Source: Paracoccus sp. MKU1
Lineage (GTDB): Bacteria; Pseudomonadota; Alphaproteobacteria; Rhodobacterales; Rhodobacteraceae
DNA length: 60,275 nt
NCBI RefSeq assembly: GCF_001447385.1
Contig: NZ_LLWQ01000200.1
Span: 1-60,275, forward strand
Reading direction: 5' to 3'
Shown: one piece after another, positions 9,892-18,883 of the stretch
Position numbering within the stretch: position 1 is the stretch's first letter
Layout of the letters: each line of letters starts with the position of its first letter
The notes under the pieces: generated by a model
What the model saw: the letters and a program-made list of their open reading frames with translations, nothing else
The model's database searches: none
What the model was told of the DNA's origin: nothing
Position numbers and translations under genes: made by a program

Positions 9892-10851
<960 letters not shown>

Positions 10852-11934
10852 TCAAAACAGCGACAGCTGGTCCCCCGCCCGTGGCGGCGGGCCGAAGCGG
10901 CTGCAATCCAGCACCTCGGCTTCGCGCGCCAGGCCCAGCCGCTTGCGGGCCAGGCGGAAACGCTGGTGCAGCAGGTCGGCCTCGTGCCCCTCGCCGCGCA
11001 TGCGCTTGCCGAAGCGCGGATCGTTGTCGCGCCCGCCGCGCATCGCCTTCACCCGCGCCATGACATGCGCCGCCTTGCCGGGCTGGTGCCGCTCCAGCCA
11101 GTCGCGGAACAGCGGCGCCACCTCCAGCGGCAGGCGGATCGGGATCATGCTGGCAGCACTCGCGCCGGCATCGCGGGCGGCCTGCATGATGCGCTCCAGC
11201 TCATGCTCGGTCAGCACCGGGATCACCGGCGCGACCATGACCCGCACCGGGACGCCCGCATCCGAAAGCACCCGGATCATTCGCAGCCGGGTCGCGGGCG
11301 CCGGGGCACGCGGCTCCATCTGCCGCGCCAGATCCGCGTCGAGCGTGGTCAGCGAGATGCCGACCATCACCTGGCCCTTGGCCGCCATCGCCCCCAGCAG
11401 GTCCGTGTCGCGCATCACCGTTGCGCCCCGCGTCACCAGGCTCAGCGGGTGGTTCCAGTCATGCAGCACCTGCAAGCAGCCGCGCATGATGCCCAGCTTC
11501 GCCTCGATGGGCTGGTAGGGATCGGTATTGGTGCCAAAGGCGATGGGTGCGACAGCATAGCTGCGACGGCCGATCTCGGCCTCCAGCAGTTCGGGGGCGT
11601 TGGGCTTGGCGACGATCCGGGTCTCGAAATCCAGCCCCGGCGACAGGCCCAGATAGGCGTGGCTCGGCCGGGCGAAGCAATAGATGCAGCCGTGCTCGCA
11701 GCCGCGATAGGGGTTGATCGACCGGTCGAAGGGGATGTCGGGCGAGGTGTTGCGGGCAATGATCGAGCGCGCCCGCTCCTGCGTGATCTCGGTGCGCAGC
11801 AGGCTCTGTTCCTCGGGAATGTCCCAGCCGTCATGCTCGCGCGCGCTCTCATAGGGCTCGAACCGCGCCGCGGGACGCGAGTCGGTGCCGCGGGCGCGCA
11901 GGATTTCGTCAGGGTTCCGGGGCGGCAGGCTCAT
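10852..11934 (-). CDS. PA0069-type radical SAM protein
   Basis: 360 residues. The iron-sulfur cluster motif CEHGCIYC (CxxxCxxC) occurs about 80 residues in, after NPYRGCEHGC, and the protein matches the PA0069/SplB-like radical SAM group (start EILRARGTDSRPAARFEPY, later MVGISLTTLDADLARQMEPRAP). Members are sometimes annotated as DNA-photolyase-related repair enzymes, but the substrate is not known. The downstream end touches the betaine-homocysteine methyltransferase stop, and the gene is otherwise isolated. Confidence 0.87.
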   Translation of the reverse strand: MSLPPRNPDEILRARGTDSRPAARFEPYESAREHDGWDIPEEQSLLRTEITQERARSIIARNTSPDIPFDRSINPYRGCEHGCIYCFARPSHAYLGLSPGLDFETRIVAKPNAPELLEAEIGRRSYAVAPIAFGTNTDPYQPIEAKLGIMRGCLQVLHDWNHPLSLVTRGATVMRDTDLLGAMAAKGQVMVGISLTTLDADLARQMEPRAPAPATRLRMIRVLSDAGVPVRVMVAPVIPVLTEHELERIMQAARDAGASAASMIPIRLPLEVAPLFRDWLERHQPGKAAHVMARVKAMRGGRDNDPRFGKRMRGEGHEADLLHQRFRLARKRLGLAREAEVLDCSRFGPPPRAGDQLSLF

Positions 11935-12089
11935 TCTGCCAGACTAGAACATTTAGCGAACATTTTCCAGATCGCCCGCGGGCCCCGGCTGCGCAAGCCG
12001 GATTAATCGGCCTCGGGACGCGCAAATGACCCCCGCGGGCCTTTTCGACGGGCGCGCGCGGGCTCATATTGAAGGCAACGGAGGATGAC

Positions 12090-12254
12090 ATGCCGCTGCC
12101 GCATTTCCTGATCCTGATTCTTGCCGTGATCCTGGCCGCCGGGCTGACGATCTGGGCGGCAAGCGCCGTGGGCATTCCGCTGTTCGCGCTGGGACTTGTG
12201 GCGCTTCTGGCGGCCGCGATCGCGCATCTGACGACGCGCGATCACCGAAGCTAG
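12090..12254 (+). CDS. Small single- or two-pass membrane protein, unknown
   Basis: 54 residues, almost entirely hydrophobic (FLILILAVILAAGLTIWAAS, then LFALGLVALLAAAIAHL), ending in a short charged tail TTRDHRS. Start ATG 12090 has a good ribosome-binding site (GGAGG, about 7 bases upstream); an in-frame ATG at 12069 lacks one. I recognise no family. The length, the ribosome-binding site and the clean two-helix layout argue that it is a real gene. Confidence 0.65.
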   Translation: MPLPHFLILILAVILAAGLTIWAASAVGIPLFALGLVALLAAAIAHLTTRDHRS

Positions 12255-12329
12255 CTTTTCCGGCCACGGCCCGGAGCCCGGGCCGGAAGGATGGGCGCCG
12301 GCGGTGCGACTCGCCGCCCTCCCAAGGTT

Positions 12330-12566
12330 CTATGCGGCCGCGTTGCCCGGCTTTTCGGCACCGTCCTTGATTGCCGAAAGCGCGGCCTCCTCTGTCCATG
12401 CCCGTCCGTTGGCGTTCGGATCGTGCAGGACTGACCAGGCCCAGGCAGCGACACCCGGCTGTTTCGGATCGTGACAGATGCGCCCAACCGGCACCTCATT
12501 GCGGCAAATGGTCCAGTCACCCGAAACGGGTTTGCCGTCCACCACGGTCTGAATACGTGTCCACAT
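12330..12566 (-). CDS. Small conserved-looking cytosolic protein, unknown
   Basis: 78 residues beginning MWTRIQTVVDGKPVSGDW and ending EEAALSAIKDGAEKPGNAAA. It contains the phrases CRNEVPVGRICHD and VAAWAWSVLHDPN, suggesting a compact beta-rich fold. No family recognised. ATG 12566 is preceded by AAAGGA at about 8 bases. An upstream in-frame start at 12695 would add an arginine-rich, uncharacteristic leader and is less likely. Downstream, near 12260-12300, is an inverted GGCCCGG/CCGGGCC pair that may serve as a terminator. Confidence 0.6.
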   Translation of the reverse strand: MWTRIQTVVDGKPVSGDWTICRNEVPVGRICHDPKQPGVAAWAWSVLHDPNANGRAWTEEAALSAIKDGAEKPGNAAA

Positions 12567-12830
12567 ACGAGATCCTTTCTTGTCTTTTCGTTGATCGCCC
12601 TGCATGGCCGCGATTTGCGGCGGCCATGCGCGCGGACGACGGTCGCAGCGCCGGACAAGTGCGACTCGGCGCGTAGGCAGGCTTGATGTCATCACGCAAA
12701 CCTGACGGTTTCTTTAACCGGCATCGGGCGCCGCTGCAATAAATCCGCAGCGTTCCAGGCCGCCCTAGCCACAAAAATCTCCGGGCCGCGACAAAAACGT
12801 TAGCTATAACAACAAGATGTGGCGTTTACG

Positions 12831-13427
12831 CTATTCGGCGACCAGTTCCGTATCCCAGTAGAGAAAGTCCATCCAGCTTTCATGCAGGTGGTTCGGCGGG
12901 AAGCGCCTGCCGATGGCATGCATTTCCTCGGGCGTGGGCCGGCGCGGCGGGCGGCGCAGCCGCAGACCCGAATGCTTCAGCGATTTATTGGCCTTTTTCA
13001 GGTTGCAGGGCGAACAGGCGGCGACGACATTCTCCCAGCTGGTGATTCCCCCGCGCGAGCGCGGCACGACATGGTCAAAGGTCAACTCGCCCTTGGCGCC
13101 GCAATACTGGCAGCAGAACTCGTCCCGCAGAAAAAGATTGAAGCGCGTGAAGGCCACGCGCTTCTGGGGTTTGACGTAATCTTTCAGCACCACGACCGAG
13201 GGAATGCGTATGCTGTGGCGTTGGCTTCGCACCACCTCGTCATACTCGGCGATGATCTGGACCCGGTCCAGGAACACCGCCTTCACCGCCTCCTGCCAGG
13301 GCCAGAGCGACAGCGGGTAATAGCTGAGCGGCCTGAAATCGGCGTTTAGAACCAATGCGGGGTGATGGCGCAAGAAGGATGGCTCGCGCACGAATTGGGT
13401 TCGAAATTCGCCATGGTCGTCCAGCAT
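12831..13427 (-). CDS. HNH endonuclease family protein
   Basis: 198 residues. The HNH core is clear: two CxxC zinc knuckles (CQYCGAKGELTFDHVVPRS and CSPCNLKKANK) bracket the DHVVPRSRGG catalytic segment and the ENVVAAC Asn. The N-terminal part (ALVLNADFRPLSYYPLSLWP) is characteristic of the free-standing HNH proteins widespread in alphaproteobacteria. The biological role is unknown; these genes are usually not linked to restriction or phage systems, and there are none here. The gene is monocistronic, with AT-richer DNA upstream (13460-13500). Confidence 0.88.
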   Translation of the reverse strand: MLDDHGEFRTQFVREPSFLRHHPALVLNADFRPLSYYPLSLWPWQEAVKAVFLDRVQIIAEYDEVVRSQRHSIRIPSVVVLKDYVKPQKRVAFTRFNLFLRDEFCCQYCGAKGELTFDHVVPRSRGGITSWENVVAACSPCNLKKANKSLKHSGLRLRRPPRRPTPEEMHAIGRRFPPNHLHESWMDFLYWDTELVAE

Positions 13428-13563
13428 CGGCCCTCGCTTCGCCTTGTCCGGGACGGGTCAGAACTTGGCACCGACTATATATCGCGGCTCCGGGCTGACA
13501 AGTCCCTGAATATATGCCTGGCGCACAAATAGCCGCGCGGCGTGACATGTGCGTGACAAGGGT

Positions 13564-13884
13564 TTACGGCGGGGAGGCAATTTTCATCAGCACCAGCCCC
13601 GCGACGATCAGCACCGCCGCGACGAGGCGCAGGGCATCGGCCGATTCGCCCAGCAGCAAGACCCCCAGCACGAAGGTGCCGACCGCGCCGATGCCCGTCC
13701 AGATGACATAGGCCGTGCCCAGGGGCAGCACCTTCATCGACAGCGACAGGAACCAGACGCTGGCCACCATGGCGACAAGGGTGATCGCGGCCGGCCAGGG
13801 CCGGGTGAAACCCTCGGACTGCTTCATGGCAAAGGCCCAGACCACCTCCAGCACCCCCGCCACGCCCAGATAGATCCATGCCAT
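13564..13884 (-). CDS. sugE: SMR-family exporter, SugE/Gdx type
   Basis: 106 residues, four transmembrane helices, the size of small multidrug resistance proteins. The membrane-embedded Glu is present in GVLEVVWAFAMKQSEGFTR, and the WAFAMKxSxGFTR signature is that of the SugE/Gdx branch, which exports guanidinium in characterised members, and not of the EmrE multidrug branch. No guanidine riboswitch is apparent in the short leader. It is divergent from the VOC gene across 94 bases. Confidence 0.85.
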   Translation of the reverse strand: MAWIYLGVAGVLEVVWAFAMKQSEGFTRPWPAAITLVAMVASVWFLSLSMKVLPLGTAYVIWTGIGAVGTFVLGVLLLGESADALRLVAAVLIVAGLVLMKIASPP

Positions 13885-13978
13885 GCCCGCCTCCTGTCCT
13901 GCCGGGCAGGTTGTGGCGGCGCGCGGGCAAGGTCAAGCCGGGCTGGCCCTGCCGGCGGATTGCTGGCAGGATGGCGGC

Positions 13979-14398
13979 ATGAGCATACCGCCCAAGCTGA
14001 TCGGCACGCTGGAGGCCGCGCTTTACGCCGAGGATCTGGACGCGGCCGCCGGTTTCTGGACCGGAATCATCGGCCTGCCCGAGATCGCCCGTGTGCCCGG
14101 CCGGCATGTGTTCTTTCGCTGCGGCGCGCAGGTGCTGCTGGTGTTTCGCGCCAGCGCGACGCGGGTGCCGCCCAAGCCCGATGCCCGCCTGCCCGTGCCG
14201 CCGCATGGCAGCGAGGGACCGGGGCATTTCTGCATGGCGGCGGCGCCGGACACGTTCGATGCCTGGCGCAGGCATCTGGAAGCGTCGGGAATAGAGATCG
14301 AGGCCGATTTCATCTGGCCCCAAGGCGGCAGATCGCTGTATTTCCGCGATCCTGCCGGAAATTCCATCGAGATCGCCGATCCCGCGATCTGGGAGTGA
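13979..14398 (+). CDS. VOC (glyoxalase/bleomycin-resistance fold) protein
   Basis: 139 residues with the vicinal-oxygen-chelate fold: a first beta-alpha-beta unit (TLEAALYAEDLDAAAGFWTGI) and a closing unit with the metal Glu in SLYFRDPAGNSIEIADP. A His in GPGHFCMAAAPD is also placed as in the family. The superfamily includes glyoxalases, dioxygenases and resistance proteins; the reaction cannot be told from sequence. Start ATG 13979 was chosen because the family fold begins directly after it. Confidence 0.8.
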   Translation: MSIPPKLIGTLEAALYAEDLDAAAGFWTGIIGLPEIARVPGRHVFFRCGAQVLLVFRASATRVPPKPDARLPVPPHGSEGPGHFCMAAAPDTFDAWRRHLEASGIEIEADFIWPQGGRSLYFRDPAGNSIEIADPAIWE

Positions 14399-14422
14399 TC
14401 GCAGGCCAGCGCCCGGGGACGA

Positions 14423-14524
14423 TCAGCGGCGAACACGCACCGCGGCTGCCTGCGGCACAAGGAGACGCAGGGAAACCATGCCGGCCGGAATCAAGGCGAT
14501 CGCAGTCATCCAGATCAGGGTCAT
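14423..14524 (-). CDS. Possible 33-residue membrane microprotein
   Basis: A short open frame begins at ATG 14524 after a strong ribosome-binding site (GAGGAGAG, about 6 bases upstream). It reads MTLIWMTAIALIPAGMVSLR, continues LLVPQAAAVRVRR and stops: one hydrophobic helix followed by a positively charged end. An AT-richer stretch upstream (14545-14575) could supply a promoter. No homology is known to me. It is reported because the ribosome-binding site and transmembrane pattern are better than expected by chance. Confidence 0.4.
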   Translation of the reverse strand: MTLIWMTAIALIPAGMVSLRLLVPQAAAVRVRR

Positions 14525-14601
14525 GTGAACTCTCCTCGTATCCTCTCTCTTAAAACCTAGGAACTGCTTCCGGTTTCGCAAGTGCGGAATCGCTCAAAGC
14601 T

Positions 14602-15261
14602 TCACAACCTGGCGGCAAACCGCTCTTTCAGAAAGGCCAGCGCCACCGACAGCCCGTCGGGAGAGATGCCATGCGCCGTGCCCTTCATGACATGGCCATA
14701 GACGGTGAAGCCAGCCTTTTGCAGCGCCTCGCCGGCGATCCCCATGCTTTCGAAGGGTACGACCGGATCCTGGTCGCCATGAACCAGCAGGACCGGCGGC
14801 TTGACCCGCGCCTGACCCACATTGTCGGGATCCAGCAACCGCCCCGAGAAGCCCACCACGCCGGCGATCTCCTCGTCCCGCTGCGGCGCGACGGCCAGCG
14901 CCATCATCGTGCCCTGCGAAAAGCCGACCAGCGCCAGCCGGTCCGCCGCCAGCCCTTCATCGGCCAGGACCCCGTCCAGGAAGGCGTTGATGTCCTTGAA
15001 GGATTGCGCGGCCGAGGCCTGAGCCTGCGCCTCGGAGGAGCCGTCCATCCAGGGGATCGGAAACCATTGATAGCCCATCGGATTGTTCAGGCAGGGCTCG
15101 GGCGCGTTCGGGGCATAGAAGGCGGTGCCCGGCAGATGCGGCGCCAGCGGATCGGCCAGGCCCAGCAGGTCGGCCCCGTCGGCGCCATAGCCGTGCAGGA
15201 ACACCACCACCGTATCGGCCTTGCGCGGCCCCTTGCGTTCGGATTTCAACTCGCGCAGCAT
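14602..15261 (-). CDS. Phospholipase/carboxylesterase family hydrolase
   Basis: 219 residues, alpha/beta-hydrolase of the phospholipase/carboxylesterase (YpfH-like) family. The oxyanion region VVVFLHGYGADGADLL, the nucleophile elbow GFSQGT, the acid in HGDQDPVVP and the catalytic His in GTAHGIS are all visible. It probably acts on small ester or thioester substrates in the cytosol, as there is no signal peptide. ATG 15261 was preferred over an in-frame start at 15468, which would lie inside the neighbouring glycosylase gene. Eleven bases separate it from the upstream glycosylase gene, so it is likely in one transcript with that gene and the GntR gene. Confidence 0.85.
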   Translation of the reverse strand: MLRELKSERKGPRKADTVVVFLHGYGADGADLLGLADPLAPHLPGTAFYAPNAPEPCLNNPMGYQWFPIPWMDGSSEAQAQASAAQSFKDINAFLDGVLADEGLAADRLALVGFSQGTMMALAVAPQRDEEIAGVVGFSGRLLDPDNVGQARVKPPVLLVHGDQDPVVPFESMGIAGEALQKAGFTVYGHVMKGTAHGISPDGLSVALAFLKERFAARL

Positions 15262-15271
15262 CTCGTCCCCC

Positions 15272-15898
15272 TCAGCGGACGCCCTCGCGCCCTTTCGCGG
15301 CCCGGTAATAGGCCCAGAGCGCCCGGGCCGCAACCGCCCGCCAGGGCCGCCAGGGCTCGGCCATCTCGGCCAGCGCCGCCGGACGGGGCCGCTCGGGCAA
15401 GGCGTAGAGCAGCCGCGCCGCCTCGGCCAGCGCCAGATCGCCCGCGGCAAAGGCATCGGCCCGGCCAAGCGCGAATTTCAGATAGATGTCAGCCGTCCAC
15501 CGCCCGATCCCCGGCAGCGCCGTCAGCCGGGCGATCACCGCCTCGTCGGGCAGATCGCGCAAGCCCGCCCACTCCACCCCTGCCCCGGCGATGCCGCGCA
15601 GATAGCGGATCTTCGGCCGCGACAGGCCCACGGCGCGCAGCGCCTCCTCATCGGCCGCGGCGATTCCGGCCTCGTCGGCCAGCCCGGCCGCCGCCATGCG
15701 CGCGGCGATGGCATTGGCGGCCTGGGTCGAGATCTGCTGCGACACCACCGCGTCGCGGATCGCCGGGAACCCCTCGGGCCAGCGCCGCAGCGGCAAGGGC
15801 AGCAGCGCCGGCAGTTCGCGCGCCCAGACCGGACAGACCCGCATCAGATGCGCCGCGCCTTCCTCCAGATCGGCGGCGGCGCGGATCTCGCGCATCAT
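15272..15898 (-). CDS. DNA-3-methyladenine glycosylase II (AlkA-like)
   Basis: 208 residues of the HhH-GPD base-excision glycosylase family. The helix-hairpin-helix LPGIGRWTADIYLKF is followed by DAFAAGDLAL, which holds the catalytic Asp. An early VVSQQISTQAA segment matches AlkA-type glycosylases that remove alkylated purines. There is no C-terminal iron-sulfur cluster, which argues against endonuclease III or MutY. Its start overlaps the GntR gene stop by four bases, so it is translationally coupled to the regulator. Confidence 0.87.
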   Translation of the reverse strand: MMREIRAAADLEEGAAHLMRVCPVWARELPALLPLPLRRWPEGFPAIRDAVVSQQISTQAANAIAARMAAAGLADEAGIAAADEEALRAVGLSRPKIRYLRGIAGAGVEWAGLRDLPDEAVIARLTALPGIGRWTADIYLKFALGRADAFAAGDLALAEAARLLYALPERPRPAALAEMAEPWRPWRAVAARALWAYYRAAKGREGVR

Positions 15899-16527
15899 TC
15901 CTCCTCGTCGGCCAGCCGCGCCTCCTCCTTCAGCCGGGTCTCGAAGGCCATCGAGATGTGATGGCGTAGCGCCTGTTCTGCCGCCGCCCCGTCATGGGCG
16001 GCGATGGCATCGACGATGGCCTGATGCTCGTCCAGCGTGACCACGTCGCGGCCCTGCGCGGCCAGGCTGGTGCGCGCCATCAGGGCCATGCTGCGATGCA
16101 CCAGGTCCAGCTGCTGCACCAGGTAGCGGTTGTGCGAGGCCAGGTGGATCTGGTGGTGGAAGCGGCGATTCGCCCGCGCCAGGGCCTGCGGATCGCCCAG
16201 GATGGCGCGGTCGTCCTCGACCATGCCGGCCAGCACGCGCACCTCCTCGGGCGTGGCGTGGCGGGCGGCCAGCCGCGCCGCCAGCGCCTCCAGCTCGGCG
16301 CGCACGGTGTAAAGCTCGGCCAGCTGGTTGTGGTCCAGCGTGGCGACGATCAGGCTGCGCCCGTCGCGCTTGAGCATGGACTGGGTTTCCAGCCGCTGCA
16401 AAGCCTCGCGGACCGGGGTGCGCGAGACGCCAAAGCGTTCGGCCAGTTCGGATTCGACCAGCCTGTCGCCGGGGCGATAGATGCCATTGTCGATGGCGGA
16501 GAGGATCAGGGAATAGGCGTCTTTCAT
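15895..16527 (-). CDS. GntR-family (FCD) transcriptional regulator
   Basis: About 210 residues. The N-terminal winged helix (PGDRLVESELAERFGVSRTPVREALQRLE) is a textbook GntR DNA-binding domain. The C-terminal helical region with RRFHHQIHLASHN and the EHQAIVDAIAAHD segment is an FCD ligand-binding domain, which usually binds an organic acid through metal-held His residues. The start at 16527 (MKDAYSLIL) is preferred on family pattern; an in-frame ATG at 16569 would add 14 residues. The target is unknown; the divergent HAD gene and the downstream glycosylase/esterase pair are candidates. Confidence 0.85.
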   Translation of the reverse strand: MKDAYSLILSAIDNGIYRPGDRLVESELAERFGVSRTPVREALQRLETQSMLKRDGRSLIVATLDHNQLAELYTVRAELEALAARLAARHATPEEVRVLAGMVEDDRAILGDPQALARANRRFHHQIHLASHNRYLVQQLDLVHRSMALMARTSLAAQGRDVVTLDEHQAIVDAIAAHDGAAAEQALRHHISMAFETRLKEEARLADEEE

Positions 16528-16591
16528 GCCCGCACGATCCGCGCTCGGAACGGCGATTGCAAGCGCCATGCCGCGGGTTTAGGCAGGGATC

Positions 16592-17278
16592 ATGGATTTT
16601 CGGCATGTCACCACCTGGATCTTCGATCTGGACAACACGCTCTATGCGCCCGAGGTCAGGCTTTTCGCCCAGATCGAGCGGCGCATGACCGCCTATGTCA
16701 TGCGCGAGCTGCGGGTGACCGAGACCGAGGCCGGCCGGCTGCGCCGCCATTACTGGCGCACCCACGGCACCACGCTGGCCGGGCTGATGGCCGAGCATGG
16801 CATCGACCCGCTGCCCTATCTGCGCGAGGTCCACGACATCGACTTCTCGGTCCTGACGCCCGATCCCGCGCTGGCCGGGCTGATCGCCGCCCTGCCCGGC
16901 CGCAAGATCGTGCATACCAACGCCGACAGCGCCTATGCGGCGCGGGTGCTGGAGCATCGCGGGCTGACCGTCTTCGACGCGATCCACGGTGTCGAGGAAT
17001 CGGGCTTTCACCCCAAGCCGGACCCGCGCGCTTATGCCGCAGTCCTGGCCGCCGAGGGTTTCGAGCCGACCGGCGCCGCGATGTTCGAGGACGATCCCAG
17101 GAACCTCGCCGTCCCGCATGAGCTTGGAATGCGGACGATTCTCGTCGGTTCCGGCCGCCACGGCCCCGACGAGCTGGCCGAGGATCACGACCCCGGCCCG
17201 CATGTGCATCATCGCACCGGGGATCTCGGCGGCTTCCTGCGCGGGCTTGTTGGAACCGACAAGCTTGGTAAGATTTGA
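16592..17278 (+). CDS. Pyrimidine 5'-nucleotidase-type HAD hydrolase
   Basis: 228 residues, HAD-superfamily phosphatase. Motif I WIFDLDNTLYAP carries the nucleophilic Asp and the acid Asp, motif II is KIVHTNAD, and motif III/IV is KPDPRAY ... MFEDDPRN. The DNTLY start and size match the SDT1/pyrimidine 5'-nucleotidase subgroup that dephosphorylates UMP/CMP, though related enzymes act on other phosphates. It is divergent from the GntR gene and 42 bases upstream of a small membrane protein gene. Confidence 0.85.
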   Translation: MDFRHVTTWIFDLDNTLYAPEVRLFAQIERRMTAYVMRELRVTETEAGRLRRHYWRTHGTTLAGLMAEHGIDPLPYLREVHDIDFSVLTPDPALAGLIAALPGRKIVHTNADSAYAARVLEHRGLTVFDAIHGVEESGFHPKPDPRAYAAVLAAEGFEPTGAAMFEDDPRNLAVPHELGMRTILVGSGRHGPDELAEDHDPGPHVHHRTGDLGGFLRGLVGTDKLGKI

Positions 17279-17320
17279 CCTTCCGCCAGTTAGGAAACCC
17301 GAACGTCCAAGGAACGCGCC

Positions 17321-17530
17321 ATGTCCGAACCGCTTACCCCCGCCGAAGCCGCAGCCCAGGACCGGGCCGAAGCGCGCACCGCGAGAGGCCTTTTCGCCTT
17401 CGCGCTGCTGGCCGTGGTGCTTTCGGTCGTCTGCCTCGTGCTCTGGGGCCTGCCGGCGCTCAACCTGATCGGGCTGGCGGCCACGGTGCTGGTCTTCGCC
17501 ATGCTCGCCGCCTATGCGGCCGGGTTCTAG
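17321..17530 (+). CDS. Small two-helix membrane protein, unknown
   Basis: 69 residues. A charged N-terminus (MSEPLTPAEAAAQDRAEART) is followed by two hydrophobic segments (GLFAFALLAVVLSVVCLVLW and LIGLAATVLVFAMLAAYAAG). No family is recognised. It lies between the HAD phosphatase and the UbiH-like hydroxylase on the same strand, 15 bases before the latter, so it may be expressed with it and could help membrane placement of that enzyme; this last point is inference. Confidence 0.7.
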   Translation: MSEPLTPAEAAAQDRAEARTARGLFAFALLAVVLSVVCLVLWGLPALNLIGLAATVLVFAMLAAYAAGF

Positions 17531-17545
17531 GCCGGCCGGGAGCAG

Positions 17546-18739
17546 ATGATGCAGATCGACGATACCGAGATCCTCGTCTCCGGCGGCGGCATTGCCGGGC
17601 TGATCGCGGCCGCTGCCTTCGGCAGCGCGGGACATGCGGTGATCTGCGTCGACCCGGCCCCGCCGGTGACGGACGAGGCGGCCGCGGGCGCGGATCTGCG
17701 CAGCACCGCCTTCCTGCATCCCTCGATCGCCGTGTTGCAAGCCGCCGGGCTGTGGGATCGCCTCGCCCCCCATGCCACGCCCTTGCAGGTGATGCGCATC
17801 ATCGATGCCGGCGGGAAACTGTCGCAGGCGCGGCTGAGCCGCGATTTCGACGCCTCCGAGATCTCGGATCAGCCCTTCGGCTGGAACCTGCCGAACTGGC
17901 TGCTGAAGCGCGAGATCTCGGCCCGCCTCGCCAGCCTGCAAAACGTCCGCTTCCGGCCCGGAACCGGCACGTCCGACCTGCTGGTCCGCGACAGCGAAGC
18001 TCTGGCGACGCTGACCGATGGCAGCCGCATCCGGGCCAGGCTGGTGATCGGCGCCGACGGCCGCAATTCGCCGGTCCGCGAAGCGCTCGGCATCGGCACC
18101 CGCACCCTGCGCTACGGGCAGAAGGCGCTGGCCTTCGCCGTCACGCATGAGCGCCCGCATGAGAACGTCTCGACCGAGATCCACCGCTCGGGCGGCCCCT
18201 TCACGCTGGTGCCCTTGCCCGACCGGGACGGCAAGCCCTCCTCGGCGGTGGTCTGGATGGAGCGCGGCCCGGAAACCGCCCGGCTGCGCGCCCTGCCGCC
18301 CGAGGCCTTCGAGGCCGAGCTGAACCGCCGCTCGGCCGGCGTGCTCGGCCAGCTGACCCAGGCCACCCGGCTGACGGAATGGCCGATCATCAGCCAGATC
18401 GCCGACCGCGTCACCGGCCCGCGCACGGCGCTGATCGCCGAGGCCGCGCATGTCGTGCCGCCCATCGGCGCGCAAGGGCTGAACATGAGCCTCGCCGATC
18501 TGGCCGCCCTGGTCGCGCTTTCCGCCGGCGACCCCGGCAGCGCCGCGTCGCTCGCCGCCTATGAGCGTCGCCGCCGCCCCGAGGCGCTGGCCCGCCTGAT
18601 CGGCATCGACGCGCTGAACCGCGCCAGCATGATCTCGGCCCGCCCCTTGCGCGACCTGCGCGCCGCAACCTTGGGCAGCCTCTACGCCATCCCGCCGCTG
18701 CGCAGGGTCATGATGCGTGCCGGCCTGGGCGTGACCTGA
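17546..18739 (+). CDS. UbiH/UbiF-family FAD monooxygenase
   Basis: 397 residues, class A flavoprotein hydroxylase. The FAD-binding GGGIAGLIAAAAF is at residues 13-25, the middle DG motif is GADGRNSPVREALG, and the late segment GAQGLNMSLADLAAL corresponds to the GD/GLNxG region of ubiquinone hydroxylases. The family adds hydroxyl groups to the ring of ubiquinone precursors at the inner membrane. Whether it acts at C4, C5 or C6 cannot be decided here. It is the last gene of a short plus-strand group and is followed directly by a dispersed repeat. Confidence 0.85.
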   Translation: MMQIDDTEILVSGGGIAGLIAAAAFGSAGHAVICVDPAPPVTDEAAAGADLRSTAFLHPSIAVLQAAGLWDRLAPHATPLQVMRIIDAGGKLSQARLSRDFDASEISDQPFGWNLPNWLLKREISARLASLQNVRFRPGTGTSDLLVRDSEALATLTDGSRIRARLVIGADGRNSPVREALGIGTRTLRYGQKALAFAVTHERPHENVSTEIHRSGGPFTLVPLPDRDGKPSSAVVWMERGPETARLRALPPEAFEAELNRRSAGVLGQLTQATRLTEWPIISQIADRVTGPRTALIAEAAHVVPPIGAQGLNMSLADLAALVALSAGDPGSAASLAAYERRRRPEALARLIGIDALNRASMISARPLRDLRAATLGSLYAIPPLRRVMMRAGLGVT

Positions 18740-18743
18740 ACCG

Positions 18744-18766
18744 CTTTCACCGTTTTCCAAATACTC
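18744..18766. repeat. Dispersed 23-bp motif, copy 1
   Basis: This copy reads CTTTCACCGTTTTC then CAAATACTC and starts 4 bases after the UbiH-like stop codon. Close copies occur after purN (48605-48627, one difference) and across the xdhC/guaD junction (56273-56294). A weaker relative (CGTTCCCCGAATACTC) lies at about 18799-18814. All are at gene 3' ends on the plus strand, which suggests a family of post-gene elements and not chance. Confidence 0.6.
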
Positions 18767-18883
18767 ATCCGGCCGGCCCATCGGGCCCCCCCGCTTCTTC
18801 GTTCCCCGAATACTCAAGGGACCGCACCACCGGCCCCGCCCTTCCCGGTGGCGCGCGGCCGCGCAATCTGCCAGATAGCCACC

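Noticed and set aside
13885..13978. A guanidine riboswitch before sugE
   Set aside because: The 94-base leader shows no paired ACGR-loop hairpins or other ykkC-type features.
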